Shown here: positions 1-5,746 of the stretch, piece after piece
Numbering within the stretch: position 1 is the stretch's first letter
Layout of the letters: each line of letters begins with the position of its first letter
The notes under the pieces: generated by a model
Told to the model about the DNA's origin: nothing
The model's input: the letters and a program-made list of their open reading frames with translations, nothing else
Databases searched by the model: none
Made by a program: the position numbers and the translations under genes
DNA from: Syntrophales bacterium
Lineage (GTDB): Bacteria; Desulfobacterota; Syntrophia; Syntrophales; UBA2251
Direction: 5' to 3'
Length of the DNA stretch: 6,683 nt
Assembly: GCA_023230905.1 (NCBI GenBank)
Contig: JALNWL010000142.1
Coordinates: 1 to 6,683, forward strand

Positions 1-26
1 CCCCGCCCGTGATCGGACGCCCCCCC

Positions 27-1418
27 TCAAGCCGAGGGTCGAGATTTCCGGTCCTGCCGTTTCAGAAGATAGGTCAAGACCGGCGGGGTGATCAGCGTGC
101 TCAGAATCACCATGATGATCAAGGCGGCGAACACTGAATCCGAGATCACCCTCAGGGATTTCCCCATCATGGCAAAAATCAAACCGACCTCGCCGCGCGG
201 GATCATGCCGAACCCGACGATGGATTTATTCACGTTTCCGGCGACGAGACCCGAAACGATCTTTCCCAGAAACGCGGCCGCTGTAATCCCCAGGGCCAGG
301 AGAAGGATCGGCACGTCGAACAGCGTCTCCAGTCTGACGCTCATTCCCGTCATGACAAAAAAAATGGGGACCAGCAAGAACGCCACCGGTTCAATCAAAT
401 CCTCCACATGGCTGTACGCATGGGGTTCGATGGCCTTCTCGACCTTTTGTTTGACGTCCGGCGCACAGCCTTCCATGGCCGCCTTTACATCGCTTACGAC
501 CTTGGGATCCTTGAAGTATCCGAAATGCACCGGGTCCAGAACCAGGCCGGCGGCGAAGGCGCCCACGATCGGGGCCAAGCCGATCTGTTGCGCCAGAAAC
601 GCCAGCACCAGGCAGAAACAAATGGCCAGGGTGAATTTCATTCCCATGCCCGTTTGAACCTTCGCGAGCCATTTGCCCAGTTGCGCCGCCAGCAGTTGGC
701 CGACCAGGATCGATCCGACCAGAAACAGGATCGCTTTGGCGATCAGCCAGCCGATCAGCCCGATGCTGACACTGCCCACCGTCACGATGGCCGACACCAC
801 GGCCAGGATGATCAATCCCAGGACGTCGTCGATCACGGCGGCGCCCAGGACGATCTGGGCCTCCGGAGTCTGCAGCTTTTTGAGGTCCTGAAACACCCGT
901 GCGGTGATCCCCACCGACGTGGCGGTCAAAACGGCCCCGATGAACAGATAGGCATGGAAGGCCAAACCGGGCAGCAGCCACGGACCCACCAGGTAGGTTC
1001 CCAAAACGAACGGCACCACCACGCCGACGACGGCGACCGCAAAGGCCTTGAGACCCACGGCCTTCATTTTTTCGATGTTGGATTCCAGCCCGATTTGAAA
1101 CAGGAGAATGACGACGCCCAGTTCCGACAGGAAGGCGATGACGGCATCCTGCTTCAGCGGCTCAAAAAACGGGATGCCCACCAGGACCGCATTGCCCATC
1201 AGCACCCCGATCACCAGCTCGCCCAAAACGGACGGCTGACCGATCTTTTCCACCAGACTGGACAGTTTGGCGGCGATCAGAATCACGGCGATCCAGAAGA
1301 ACGTCAAGGCGGCGGCGTGACCTGGGGCGGCGGCTGAATCGCCCGCCCCGGCAACGGCGGGAAGTGCCATCATCAGGAGGGCGATGACGACAAGCGTCAC
1401 TCTCAGCAATCGTTCCAT
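27..1418 (-). CDS. CPA2-family cation:proton antiporter (Na+/H+ exchanger domain)
   Basis: Integral membrane antiporter expected to exchange Na+ or K+ for H+ across the inner membrane. The 463-residue protein is hydrophobic throughout. It has the family core: TATSVGITA (about 166-174), the paired aspartates of VIDDVLG (Asp197-Asp198), a membrane lysine in LGKIVSG (Lys386) and the PRGEVGLI motif (407-414). In NapA/NhaA-type transporters a double Asp goes with electrogenic Na+/H+ exchange, so that is the likely mode; the ion is inferred. A hydrophilic loop of about 45 residues (about 300-342) precedes the last helices, and there is no C-terminal TrkA/RCK domain as in Kef channels. The first 24 residues look like a signal peptide (positive start, hydrophobic core, ALPAVA), which would place the N-terminus outside. 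I chose ATG at 1418, with GGGGA seven bases upstream, over an in-frame GTG at 1445, because the GTG would put nine polar residues before the signal and lies inside the repeat cluster. It diverges from fdhE. Confidence 0.9.
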   Translation of the reverse strand: MERLLRVTLVVIALLMMALPAVAGAGDSAAAPGHAAALTFFWIAVILIAAKLSSLVEKIGQPSVLGELVIGVLMGNAVLVGIPFFEPLKQDAVIAFLSELGVVILLFQIGLESNIEKMKAVGLKAFAVAVVGVVVPFVLGTYLVGPWLLPGLAFHAYLFIGAVLTATSVGITARVFQDLKKLQTPEAQIVLGAAVIDDVLGLIILAVVSAIVTVGSVSIGLIGWLIAKAILFLVGSILVGQLLAAQLGKWLAKVQTGMGMKFTLAICFCLVLAFLAQQIGLAPIVGAFAAGLVLDPVHFGYFKDPKVVSDVKAAMEGCAPDVKQKVEKAIEPHAYSHVEDLIEPVAFLLVPIFFVMTGMSVRLETLFDVPILLLALGITAAAFLGKIVSGLVAGNVNKSIVGFGMIPRGEVGLIFAMMGKSLRVISDSVFAALIIMVILSTLITPPVLTYLLKRQDRKSRPSA

Positions 1419-1437
1419 GACACGTCCCCGAAAATTT

Positions 1438-1473
1438 CCCGTCACAACCCTCTGTGACGGGCGTTGTGACGGG
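1438..1473. repeat. Triple CCCGTCACA repeat / hairpin at the antiporter start site
   Basis: Three copies of one motif lie within 36 bases. Read on the minus strand they are CCCGTCACAA (1473-1464), CCCGTCACA (1461-1453) and the inverted TTGTGACGGG (1447-1438). The second and third form a perfect 9-bp inverted repeat around a 6-base loop; the first and third form a perfect 10-bp inverted repeat around 16 bases. The cluster begins right after the proposed -10 of the antiporter promoter. It could be an operator for a dimeric repressor or, in RNA, two mutually exclusive leader hairpins. The repeats are exact; the function is inference. Confidence 0.6.
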
Positions 1474-1503
1474 AGTAAACCACAGCCGGGGCCCTCCTGT
1501 CAA
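1474..1503 (-). promoter_or_regulatory. Sigma70-like promoter for the antiporter
   Basis: On the minus strand there is a perfect TTGACA (-35, 1503-1498), an 18-base spacer and TTTACT (-10, 1479-1474). This would start transcription near 1467, about 50 bases before the antiporter ATG and inside the CCCGTCACA repeat cluster. It is read from consensus only; the spacer is one base longer than ideal. Confidence 0.5.
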
Positions 1504-1528
1504 AGGTTTGCTGATCGAAAATAATCCC

Positions 1529-1557
1529 TTGAACTTCCTCAGGAAAGGATATATACA
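1529..1557 (+). promoter_or_regulatory. Sigma70-like promoter for fdhE-nth
   Basis: TTGAAC (1529-1534), a 17-base spacer and TATACA (1552-1557) lie just before fdhE in an AT-richer patch. Transcription would begin near 1564, only a few bases before the AAAGGAG ribosome binding site at 1571-1577, giving a very short leader. Both boxes match consensus at four of six positions. Confidence 0.4.
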
Positions 1558-1582
1558 GCGGGCGACTTGAAAAGGAGCCCCC

Positions 1583-2437
1583 ATGGTAGAGAAGCTGAAA
1601 GAAACCCTGAAAACCATCGAAAAATACAAGGCGTCGAGCCCCCATTACACGGAGCTGCTCGACATCCTCGAAGAGATTCTCATCCTGCGGGAAGAATACC
1701 GCCGCCGGCTGGACAAGGAGGTCTTCGTCGTCGACGAGCGGCTGATCGCCTCCAAGATGGCGGGGGGACTTCCCCTGGTGGACCTCGGCTCCGGTGACGC
1801 GGACCTGACGGAACCCAAACGGTATTTCCTGGCCCTCCTGGCCATCGCTGAGAAGCGCGCCCCCGAGGACGCCGCGGAAATCGTCGCCGCCGTGCGGGAG
1901 GGCACGCTGGATTACGAGGAGATGATCCTAGACGCGTTCAGCACCGAGGCCGACGAAACGATGGTCGAGGAAACGGCCGCGGAGGCCGAGGGAGACGACG
2001 ACGATTCCTTCGATATCATCGAACTGTTTCTCGAGGAGAGCCTCCGCCCCGCCCTGGAGCGCGTGGTCCGGAAGTACGGGGATCAGGTCGCCCGGTCGGC
2101 CTGGGACGAGGGCTATTGCCCCATCTGCGGCCGGGAGCCCAAGATCGGACAGATCCGCGACGAAGAGGGGCGCCGCTGCCTCTTCTGCAGCCAGTGCGGT
2201 TACGAATGGACCTTCCGGCGCATCAAATGCCCCTTCTGCGGCAACGACGAACAGCAGTCGCTGGCCTACTTCACCATCGAGGATGAGGAACGCTACCGGG
2301 TGGATGTCTGTAACGTTTGCAAGCGCTACCTCAAGATCGTCGATTTCCGCCAGACCCAGGAGACGCCGAACCTCGATGTGGAGGACATCGCCACCTTGCA
2401 CCTGGACATGCTGGCCACCGAAGAGGGCTACGATTGA
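1583..2437 (+). CDS. fdhE: Formate dehydrogenase accessory protein FdhE
   Basis: Cytoplasmic maturation factor for molybdenum or tungsten formate dehydrogenases. FdhE proteins are iron-binding, rubredoxin-like and help make the catalytic subunit active; they are not part of the finished enzyme. The 284-residue protein is near the usual family length. It shows four CxxC pairs: Cys179/Cys182 in YCPICGREP, Cys202/Cys205 in CSQCGYEW, Cys216/Cys219 in KCPFCGND and Cys243/Cys246 in VCNVCKRY, followed by the typical ending ATLHLDMLA (270-278). The N-terminal half is helical and ends in a very acidic linker (about 123-144, with EGDDDDS). ATG at 1583 has AAAGGAG five bases upstream. No formate dehydrogenase subunit is in the window, so the client is encoded elsewhere. 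nth follows after 15 bp, probably on the same transcript. Confidence 0.9.
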   Translation: MVEKLKETLKTIEKYKASSPHYTELLDILEEILILREEYRRRLDKEVFVVDERLIASKMAGGLPLVDLGSGDADLTEPKRYFLALLAIAEKRAPEDAAEIVAAVREGTLDYEEMILDAFSTEADETMVEETAAEAEGDDDDSFDIIELFLEESLRPALERVVRKYGDQVARSAWDEGYCPICGREPKIGQIRDEEGRRCLFCSQCGYEWTFRRIKCPFCGNDEQQSLAYFTIEDEERYRVDVCNVCKRYLKIVDFRQTQETPNLDVEDIATLHLDMLATEEGYD

Positions 2438-2452
2438 CGATGTAAACGGCCC

Positions 2453-3109
2453 ATGAACGACAGGGACATCGGCAAGGTCGTCGCACGACTGAAGGATCAT
2501 CTGGCACGGGTCACCACGCCGATCGTCACCTTCCTGGCCGAGGCCCGGCGTGGCCCCTTCACCATCCTTATCTCCACCCTGCTCAGCCTGAGAACCAAGG
2601 ACGACGTCACGGCCGGCGCCACGGCCCGGCTCATGGCCAGGGCCACCACGCCCGAGGCCATGCTGCGCCTGACCGAGGCCGAGATCGCCCGGCTCATCTT
2701 TCCCGTCGGGTTCTACCGCACGAAGGCCCGGACGATCCGGGCGGTCTGCCGCGACCTGATCGACCGCTTTGATTCCCGGGTGCCCGACACCCTGGACGAG
2801 CTGCTCTCCCTCAAGGGCGTGGGCCGCAAGACGGCCAACCTCGTGCTCACCCTGGGCTTCGGCAAGGAGGGGCTGTGCGTGGATACGCACGTGCACCGCA
2901 TCTCCAACCGCCTGGGCTATGTCGTCACGAAGACGCCGGAACAGACGGAATTCGCCCTGCGGGCCAAGCTGCCCAAGCGATACTGGACCGACTACAACAC
3001 GCTGCTCGTCGCCTTCGGCCAGTCCGTCTGCCACCCCGTTTCGCCCTTCTGCGGTCGCTGCACCCTCGCCGCCTTTTGCGACCGCGTGGGCGTCACCCGC
3101 AGCCGCTGA
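2453..3109 (+). CDS. nth: Endonuclease III (DNA glycosylase/AP lyase)
   Basis: Base-excision repair enzyme that removes oxidised pyrimidines and cuts the abasic site. The 218-residue protein has the standard size and layout: a helix-hairpin-helix LKGVGRKTAN (120-129) with catalytic Lys126, then VDTHVHR with catalytic Asp144, then a C-terminal 4Fe-4S loop with Cys193, Cys200, Cys203 and Cys209, exactly the C-x6-C-x2-C-x5-C spacing of the family. The LSLRTKD segment (44-50) takes the place of LSAQATD in E. coli Nth, a variant I associate with archaeal and deltaproteobacterial forms. ATG at 2453 is the only start after the in-frame fdhE stop that keeps the expected N-terminus, yet it has no clear Shine-Dalgarno site, so translation may depend on coupling to fdhE 15 bp upstream. 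All catalytic residues are present. Confidence 0.93.
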   Translation: MNDRDIGKVVARLKDHLARVTTPIVTFLAEARRGPFTILISTLLSLRTKDDVTAGATARLMARATTPEAMLRLTEAEIARLIFPVGFYRTKARTIRAVCRDLIDRFDSRVPDTLDELLSLKGVGRKTANLVLTLGFGKEGLCVDTHVHRISNRLGYVVTKTPEQTEFALRAKLPKRYWTDYNTLLVAFGQSVCHPVSPFCGRCTLAAFCDRVGVTRSR

Positions 3110-3142
3110 CGGTTTCCCCGGCGGGGTCCGGACAAATCCGGG

Positions 3143-3171
3143 TTGACGAAAACCGTCCGGACCGGTATATG
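3143..3171 (+). promoter_or_regulatory. Sigma70-like promoter of the gap operon
   Basis: TTGACG (3143-3148), a 17-base spacer and TATATG (3166-3171) lie in the 151-bp gap between nth and gap. Transcription from about 3178 would give a leader of about 80 bases containing a strong hairpin. This is the best-spaced promoter in the window, and it separates the gap operon from fdhE-nth. Confidence 0.55.
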
Positions 3172-3205
3172 AAGCGGCGGTTTCCCATCGTTTTTCATGC
3201 AAAAC

Positions 3206-3232
3206 ATCCCGCCTTCCCCGGAAGGTCGGGAT
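3206..3232 (+). promoter_or_regulatory. Strong hairpin in the gap 5' leader
   Basis: ATCCCG-CCTTCC (3206-3217) pairs with GGAAGG-T-CGGGAT (3220-3232): twelve base pairs with one bulged T at 3226 and a two-base apex. In RNA the innermost pair would open to give a four-base loop. No T-run follows, so it is not an intrinsic terminator. It ends 15 bases before the AAGGAGGAGG ribosome binding site of gap. It may stabilise the mRNA 5' end or control translation; the role is inferred. Confidence 0.5.
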
Positions 3233-3260
3233 TCGATACGCGGCAAGGAGGAGGTCAAGC

Positions 3261-4277
3261 ATGAGTGTTCACGTAGCCATCAACGGCTTCGGCCGGGTCG
3301 GTCGGTACCTAGTCCGGGCCTGTCTCGACAACGACGCCATCGACATCGTCGCCATCAACTCGCGGGCCAAGCCGGCCAACCTGGCCCATCTGCTGAAATA
3401 CGATTCCGTGCACGGCACGTTCGCGGCCGAGGTCAAGGCGGAGGCCGACGCCCTGACCGTCAACGGCAAACGGATCCCGATCACTACCCAGACGGGCGCC
3501 CTGAACGAACTGCCCTGGAAATCCCTGGGGGTGGACATCGTCATGGAGTGCACGGGAAAATTCCGCAAGCGCGACGAACTGGCCGGGCATCTGGCCGCCG
3601 GGGCGAGGAAGGTCCTCCTGGCCGTCCCGGGCAAGGGTCTGGATGCCACGTTCGTGATGGGGGTTAACGAAGAGACCTACGACCCGGCGAGGCATGACAT
3701 CGTCTCCAACGCCTCGTGCACGACCAATTGCATGGCCCCCGTGGCCAAGGTGATCCACGACGCGTTCGGAATCGTCAAGGGACTGATGACGACGGTCCAT
3801 GCCTACACCATGGATCAGCGCCTCCTGGACGGCTCCCACAAGGATCTCCGGCGGGGACGGGCAGCGGCCCTCTCCATCGTCCCCACCTCCACCGGCGCCG
3901 CCTCGGCCGTGGCGGAGGTCATCCCGGAGCTCGAGGGAAAGCTGGGCGGCGTGGCCCTGCGGGTGCCCACGCCCAACGTTTCGCTTGTCGATCTCGCCGT
4001 CGAGGTGGGCCGGAACGTGACGATCGCGGAAGTCAACGGTGCCCTGAAGGCGGCCGCGGAGGGGCGGCTCAAGGGGATCATGGCCTTCTGCGAAGAGGAG
4101 CTCGTCTCCATCGACTTCACCTCGAGCCCCTACTCGGCCATCGTCGACGCGCCGCTCACCGGCGTCATCAACGGAAACTTCGTGAAGGTCTTCGCCTGGT
4201 ACGACAATGAAAGCGGCTATGCGTGCCGCATGCGGGACCTCGCCCTGCACATCGCCGCCAGATCCTTCGGAGGATGA
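3261..4277 (+). CDS. gap: Glyceraldehyde-3-phosphate dehydrogenase, type I, probably NADP-preferring
   Basis: Converts glyceraldehyde-3-phosphate, phosphate and NAD(P)+ to 1,3-bisphosphoglycerate, and the reverse in gluconeogenesis. The 338-residue protein has the Rossmann motif INGFGRVGR (7-15), catalytic Cys153 in SNASCTTNC, His180 in TVHAYT, the substrate loop PTSTGAA (208-214) and the ending WYDNESGY (313-320). Three positions that normally fix NAD preference are changed: where NAD enzymes have Asp-Leu after the second strand this one has Ser34-Arg35 (AINSRAKP), and where they have Leu-Pro before HKD it has Gly191-Ser192 (LDGSHKD). NADP-using GAPDHs of chloroplasts and the gluconeogenic GapB type carry similar changes, so NADP use is likely but unproven. 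ATG at 3261 has a very strong AAGGAGGAGG site. tpiA starts one base after the stop codon. Confidence 0.95.
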   Translation: MSVHVAINGFGRVGRYLVRACLDNDAIDIVAINSRAKPANLAHLLKYDSVHGTFAAEVKAEADALTVNGKRIPITTQTGALNELPWKSLGVDIVMECTGKFRKRDELAGHLAAGARKVLLAVPGKGLDATFVMGVNEETYDPARHDIVSNASCTTNCMAPVAKVIHDAFGIVKGLMTTVHAYTMDQRLLDGSHKDLRRGRAAALSIVPTSTGAASAVAEVIPELEGKLGGVALRVPTPNVSLVDLAVEVGRNVTIAEVNGALKAAAEGRLKGIMAFCEEELVSIDFTSSPYSAIVDAPLTGVINGNFVKVFAWYDNESGYACRMRDLALHIAARSFGG

Positions 4278-4278
4278 C

Positions 4279-5031
4279 ATGATCCGCCCCCTGATCGCGG
4301 GCAATTGGAAGATGCACAAGACCGTCCGGGAGGCCGTCGCCTTCGCCGGCCAGCTCCGGGAGGCGCTGCCTGACCTCCAGGACCGGGAGGTCGTCGTTGC
4401 CCCGCCCTTTCCGGCGCTCGTTCCGGTCGCCGAGGCACTGCGGGGCTCCGCCATCGCCCTGGGGGCGCAGAACCTCCACGACGCCGCCCAAGGGGCCTTT
4501 ACCGGCGAGGTGTCGGCCGCCATGCTGGTCGACGCCGGCTGCCGGTTCGTCATCGTCGGCCATTCGGAGCGGCGCGCCCTCTTCGGGGAAACGGACGCCT
4601 CCATCAACCACAAACTCGCCCAAGCGGTGACGAACGGCCTCGTCCCGATCTTCTGCATCGGCGAAACCCTCCCGGAGCGCGAGGCCGACCGGACCCTGGC
4701 CGTCGTCGCCCGGCAGCTAAAAGAGGGATTGAATAATCTTTCCTCCAATGATATGAAGCGGATCACGCTCGCGTATGAGCCCGTCTGGGCCATTGGGACC
4801 GGCCGGACCGCCTCCCCCGCCCAGGCGCAGGAGATGCATGCCGCCATCCGCCAGTGGCTGGCGGAGCGCTTCGACGCCGCAACGGCGGCGGCGGCGCGCA
4901 TCCTGTACGGGGGCAGCGTGAACCCCGGAAACATCGCGAGCCTCATGTCCGAGCGGGACGTGAACGGCGCCTTGGTCGGCGGCGCCAGCCTTGAGTGCGA
5001 TTCCTTCCGCAGGATCGTGATGTTCGATTAA
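4279..5031 (+). CDS. tpiA: Triosephosphate isomerase
   Basis: Interconverts dihydroxyacetone phosphate and glyceraldehyde-3-phosphate in the cytoplasm. The 250-residue protein is full length for the family. Catalytic residues are visible: Asn9 and Lys11 in AGNWKMHK, His95 in VGHSERR and Glu167 in AYEPVWAIGTG. The latter runs into the flexible loop 6 (about 168-178), and the phosphate-binding GGSV is at 211-214. An upstream in-frame start at 4207 would add 24 residues unlike the family and overlap the end of gap; ATG at 4279 is right because MIRPLIAGNWKMHK is the standard beginning and GGAGG (4269-4273) lies five bases before it. That site is inside the last codons of gap, and the two genes are one base apart, so they are translationally coupled. 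Codons 147-160 are locally AT-rich. pgk, which often sits beside these genes, is absent. Confidence 0.96.
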   Translation: MIRPLIAGNWKMHKTVREAVAFAGQLREALPDLQDREVVVAPPFPALVPVAEALRGSAIALGAQNLHDAAQGAFTGEVSAAMLVDAGCRFVIVGHSERRALFGETDASINHKLAQAVTNGLVPIFCIGETLPEREADRTLAVVARQLKEGLNNLSSNDMKRITLAYEPVWAIGTGRTASPAQAQEMHAAIRQWLAERFDAATAAAARILYGGSVNPGNIASLMSERDVNGALVGGASLECDSFRRIVMFD

Positions 5032-5064
5032 GGCCGGCGGGTCGCGCGGGCCGGGGCCATCGGA

Positions 5065-5088
5065 CGTGCCCGAGGGCGCGTTCATTTT
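5065..5088 (+). promoter_or_regulatory. Weak hairpin between tpiA and secG
   Basis: CGTGCCC (5065-5071) pairs with GGGCGCG (5074-5080), seven pairs including one G-T, followed by TTCATTTT. The 78-bp gap between tpiA and secG is otherwise GC-rich without a clear promoter. The hairpin could reduce read-through into secG, but the two-base loop and broken T-run make this weak. Confidence 0.2.
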
Positions 5089-5109
5089 GATGAAAGAGAG
5101 ACGAAACCC

Positions 5110-5481
5110 TTGCAAGTACTGATCACGATTCTACACGTTATCGTCGCCATTGTCATGATCCTGGTGGTGCTCCTCCAGGCGGGCAAGGGCGCGAACATGG
5201 GCGCGGCGTTCGGGGGATCGAGCAACACCGTATTCGGCAGCAGCGGGCCCGGCACCTTTCTGGGTAAGATGACCACGGTCGTTGCCGTCATCTTCATGCT
5301 GACCTCACTCTCCCTGTCCTACATGGTCGGCCGAACCGGCAAGACCTCCATGATGGACGCCGTCAAGCGGCCGGCCGCCGAACGTCAGATTCCGGCAGCG
5401 CCGCTGCCGCCGTCACCCGCCGTTCCCCAGGCCCCGGGCGCCCCGGCCGGCACACCGGCGCCGACTCCCGCCGCCAAATAG
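5110..5481 (+). CDS. secG: Preprotein translocase subunit SecG
   Basis: Small non-essential partner of the SecYEG channel in the inner membrane that aids SecA-driven protein export. The 123-residue protein has two membrane segments (about 3-22 and 54-73). Between them is the diagnostic stretch LLQAGKGANMGAAFGGSS (21-38) followed by NTVFGSSG. After the second helix comes a Pro/Ala-rich tail (about 88-123), longer than in short SecGs and probably disordered. The start is TTG at 5110: translation from it gives the usual N-terminus QVLITILHVIVAI, and there is no in-frame ATG or GTG nearby upstream. An AGAGAG stretch (5095-5100) is the only, rather distant, ribosome binding site. A ten-codon frame from ATG 5090 to TGA 5122 overlaps this start. 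Position after tpiA is a common bacterial arrangement and suggests an operon with gap and tpiA. Confidence 0.93.
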   Translation: MQVLITILHVIVAIVMILVVLLQAGKGANMGAAFGGSSNTVFGSSGPGTFLGKMTTVVAVIFMLTSLSLSYMVGRTGKTSMMDAVKRPAAERQIPAAPLPPSPAVPQAPGAPAGTPAPTPAAK

Positions 5482-5486
5482 AAGAA

Positions 5487-5515
5487 CCGGCGCCATGGGC
5501 CGCCGGACCCGTTTT
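5487..5515 (+). terminator. Probable terminator after secG
   Basis: CCGGCG (5487-5492) pairs with CGCCGG (5501-5506), with further inner pairing across a bulge, followed by ACCCG and four Ts (5512-5515). It starts six bases after the secG stop and ends just before the next promoter-like -35 box. The T-run is short, so efficiency is uncertain. Confidence 0.5.
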
Positions 5516-5518
5516 GCA

Positions 5519-5548
5519 TTGACAAACCGGACGGCAAAGTGGTAGGGG
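5519..5548 (+). promoter_or_regulatory. Promoter of tRNA-Leu
   Basis: A perfect TTGACA (5519-5524), an 18-base spacer and TAGGGG (5543-5548). The -10 is poor against the E. coli consensus. Transcription would start near 5555, giving a leader of about 60 bases before the tRNA. The perfect -35 and its position right after the secG terminator support it. Confidence 0.4.
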
Positions 5549-5586
5549 ATGATCCGCATTTCCGGGGGTGAGCGCTCTTTCCATCA

Positions 5587-5604
5587 ACCGGTTCTCGAAC
5601 CGGT
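5587..5604. repeat. Palindrome ACCGGTTC-TC-GAACCGGT before tRNA-Leu
   Basis: A perfect 8-bp inverted repeat with a two-base centre lies 11 bases before the first base of the tRNA, within its predicted leader. In RNA it would form a short hairpin that might guide 5' processing; in DNA it could be a protein site. No T-run follows, so it is not a terminator. Confidence 0.5.
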
Positions 5605-5615
5605 CAGAACGGACC

Positions 5616-5702
5616 GCCGAAGTGGTGGAATCTGGTAGACACGCTATCTTGAGGGGGTAGTGGGCTACGCCCGTCCGGGTTCAAGTCCCGGCTTCGGCAC
5701 CA
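5616..5702 (+). tRNA. tRNA-Leu (anticodon GAG)
   Basis: The 87-base sequence folds as a class II tRNA. The acceptor GCCGAAG (5616-5622) pairs with CTTCGGC (5692-5698), followed by discriminator A and an encoded CCA (5700-5702). The D arm has GTG...CAC with GGTAGA. The anticodon stem CTATC/GGTAG holds loop TTGAGGG with GAG at 5651-5653, reading CUC and CUU. A long variable arm GGGC-TAC-GCCC follows, then the T arm CCGGG-TTCAAGT-CCCGG. The long variable arm and loop sequence fit leucine. An integrase remnant begins 25 bases downstream, suggesting that the 3' half served as an attachment site. Confidence 0.97.
5675..5702 (+). other. Putative attachment site in the tRNA-Leu 3' half
   Basis: Tyrosine integrases commonly recombine in the T-arm to CCA end of a tRNA gene and restore it on insertion. 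The tRNA here is intact and an integrase remnant lies immediately beyond it, so this segment is the likely core. I found no second copy of the 3' end to the right within the window, so the far border is either outside or lost. Confidence 0.35.
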
Positions 5703-5703
5703 T

Positions 5704-5746
5704 AAGAAAAACAGGGGGTTGGCCAGGTCATCGGTTAACCCCCTGT
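5704..5746 (-). terminator. Terminator at the integrase 3' end, shared with tRNA-Leu
   Basis: ACAGGGGGTT (5711-5720) pairs perfectly with AACCCCCTGT (5737-5746). Read on the minus strand, the hairpin is followed by TTTTTCTTA (5711-5703), a good intrinsic terminator for the integrase. One arm lies inside the last integrase codons and the stop codon (5730-5728) is in the loop. On the plus strand the same hairpin may end the tRNA transcript, but only a broken T-run follows there. Confidence 0.6.

Noticed and set aside
408..1337. Plus-strand open frame of 309 codons across the antiporter
   Set aside because: Antisense to a clear membrane protein; the translation is His/Gln/Asp-rich, typical of the complement of hydrophobic codons.
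2440..2445. ATGTAA start-stop element between fdhE and nth
   Set aside because: No ribosome binding site of its own; six bases can occur by chance.
3110..3142. Small hairpins after nth (CCCC/GGGG and CCGGA/TCCGG) as a terminator
   Set aside because: The stems are only four to five pairs and no T-run follows, so I do not call a terminator for nth.
1928..3262. Long minus-strand open frame of 444 codons antisense to fdhE and nth
   Set aside because: It is the complement of two well-supported genes. GC-rich codon bias keeps the opposite frame open, and its translation shows no recognisable domain.
3282..3294. GGCTTCGGC in gap resembling the tRNA-Leu 3' end
   Set aside because: It encodes the conserved Asn-Gly-Phe-Gly motif of Gap and similar short matches occur in other GC-rich codons; not an attachment site copy.
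3309..4946. Long minus-strand open frame of 545 codons antisense to gap and tpiA
   Set aside because: It is a shadow of gap and tpiA, which have complete catalytic motifs; the antisense translation is low-complexity Arg/Gly/Ala-rich.
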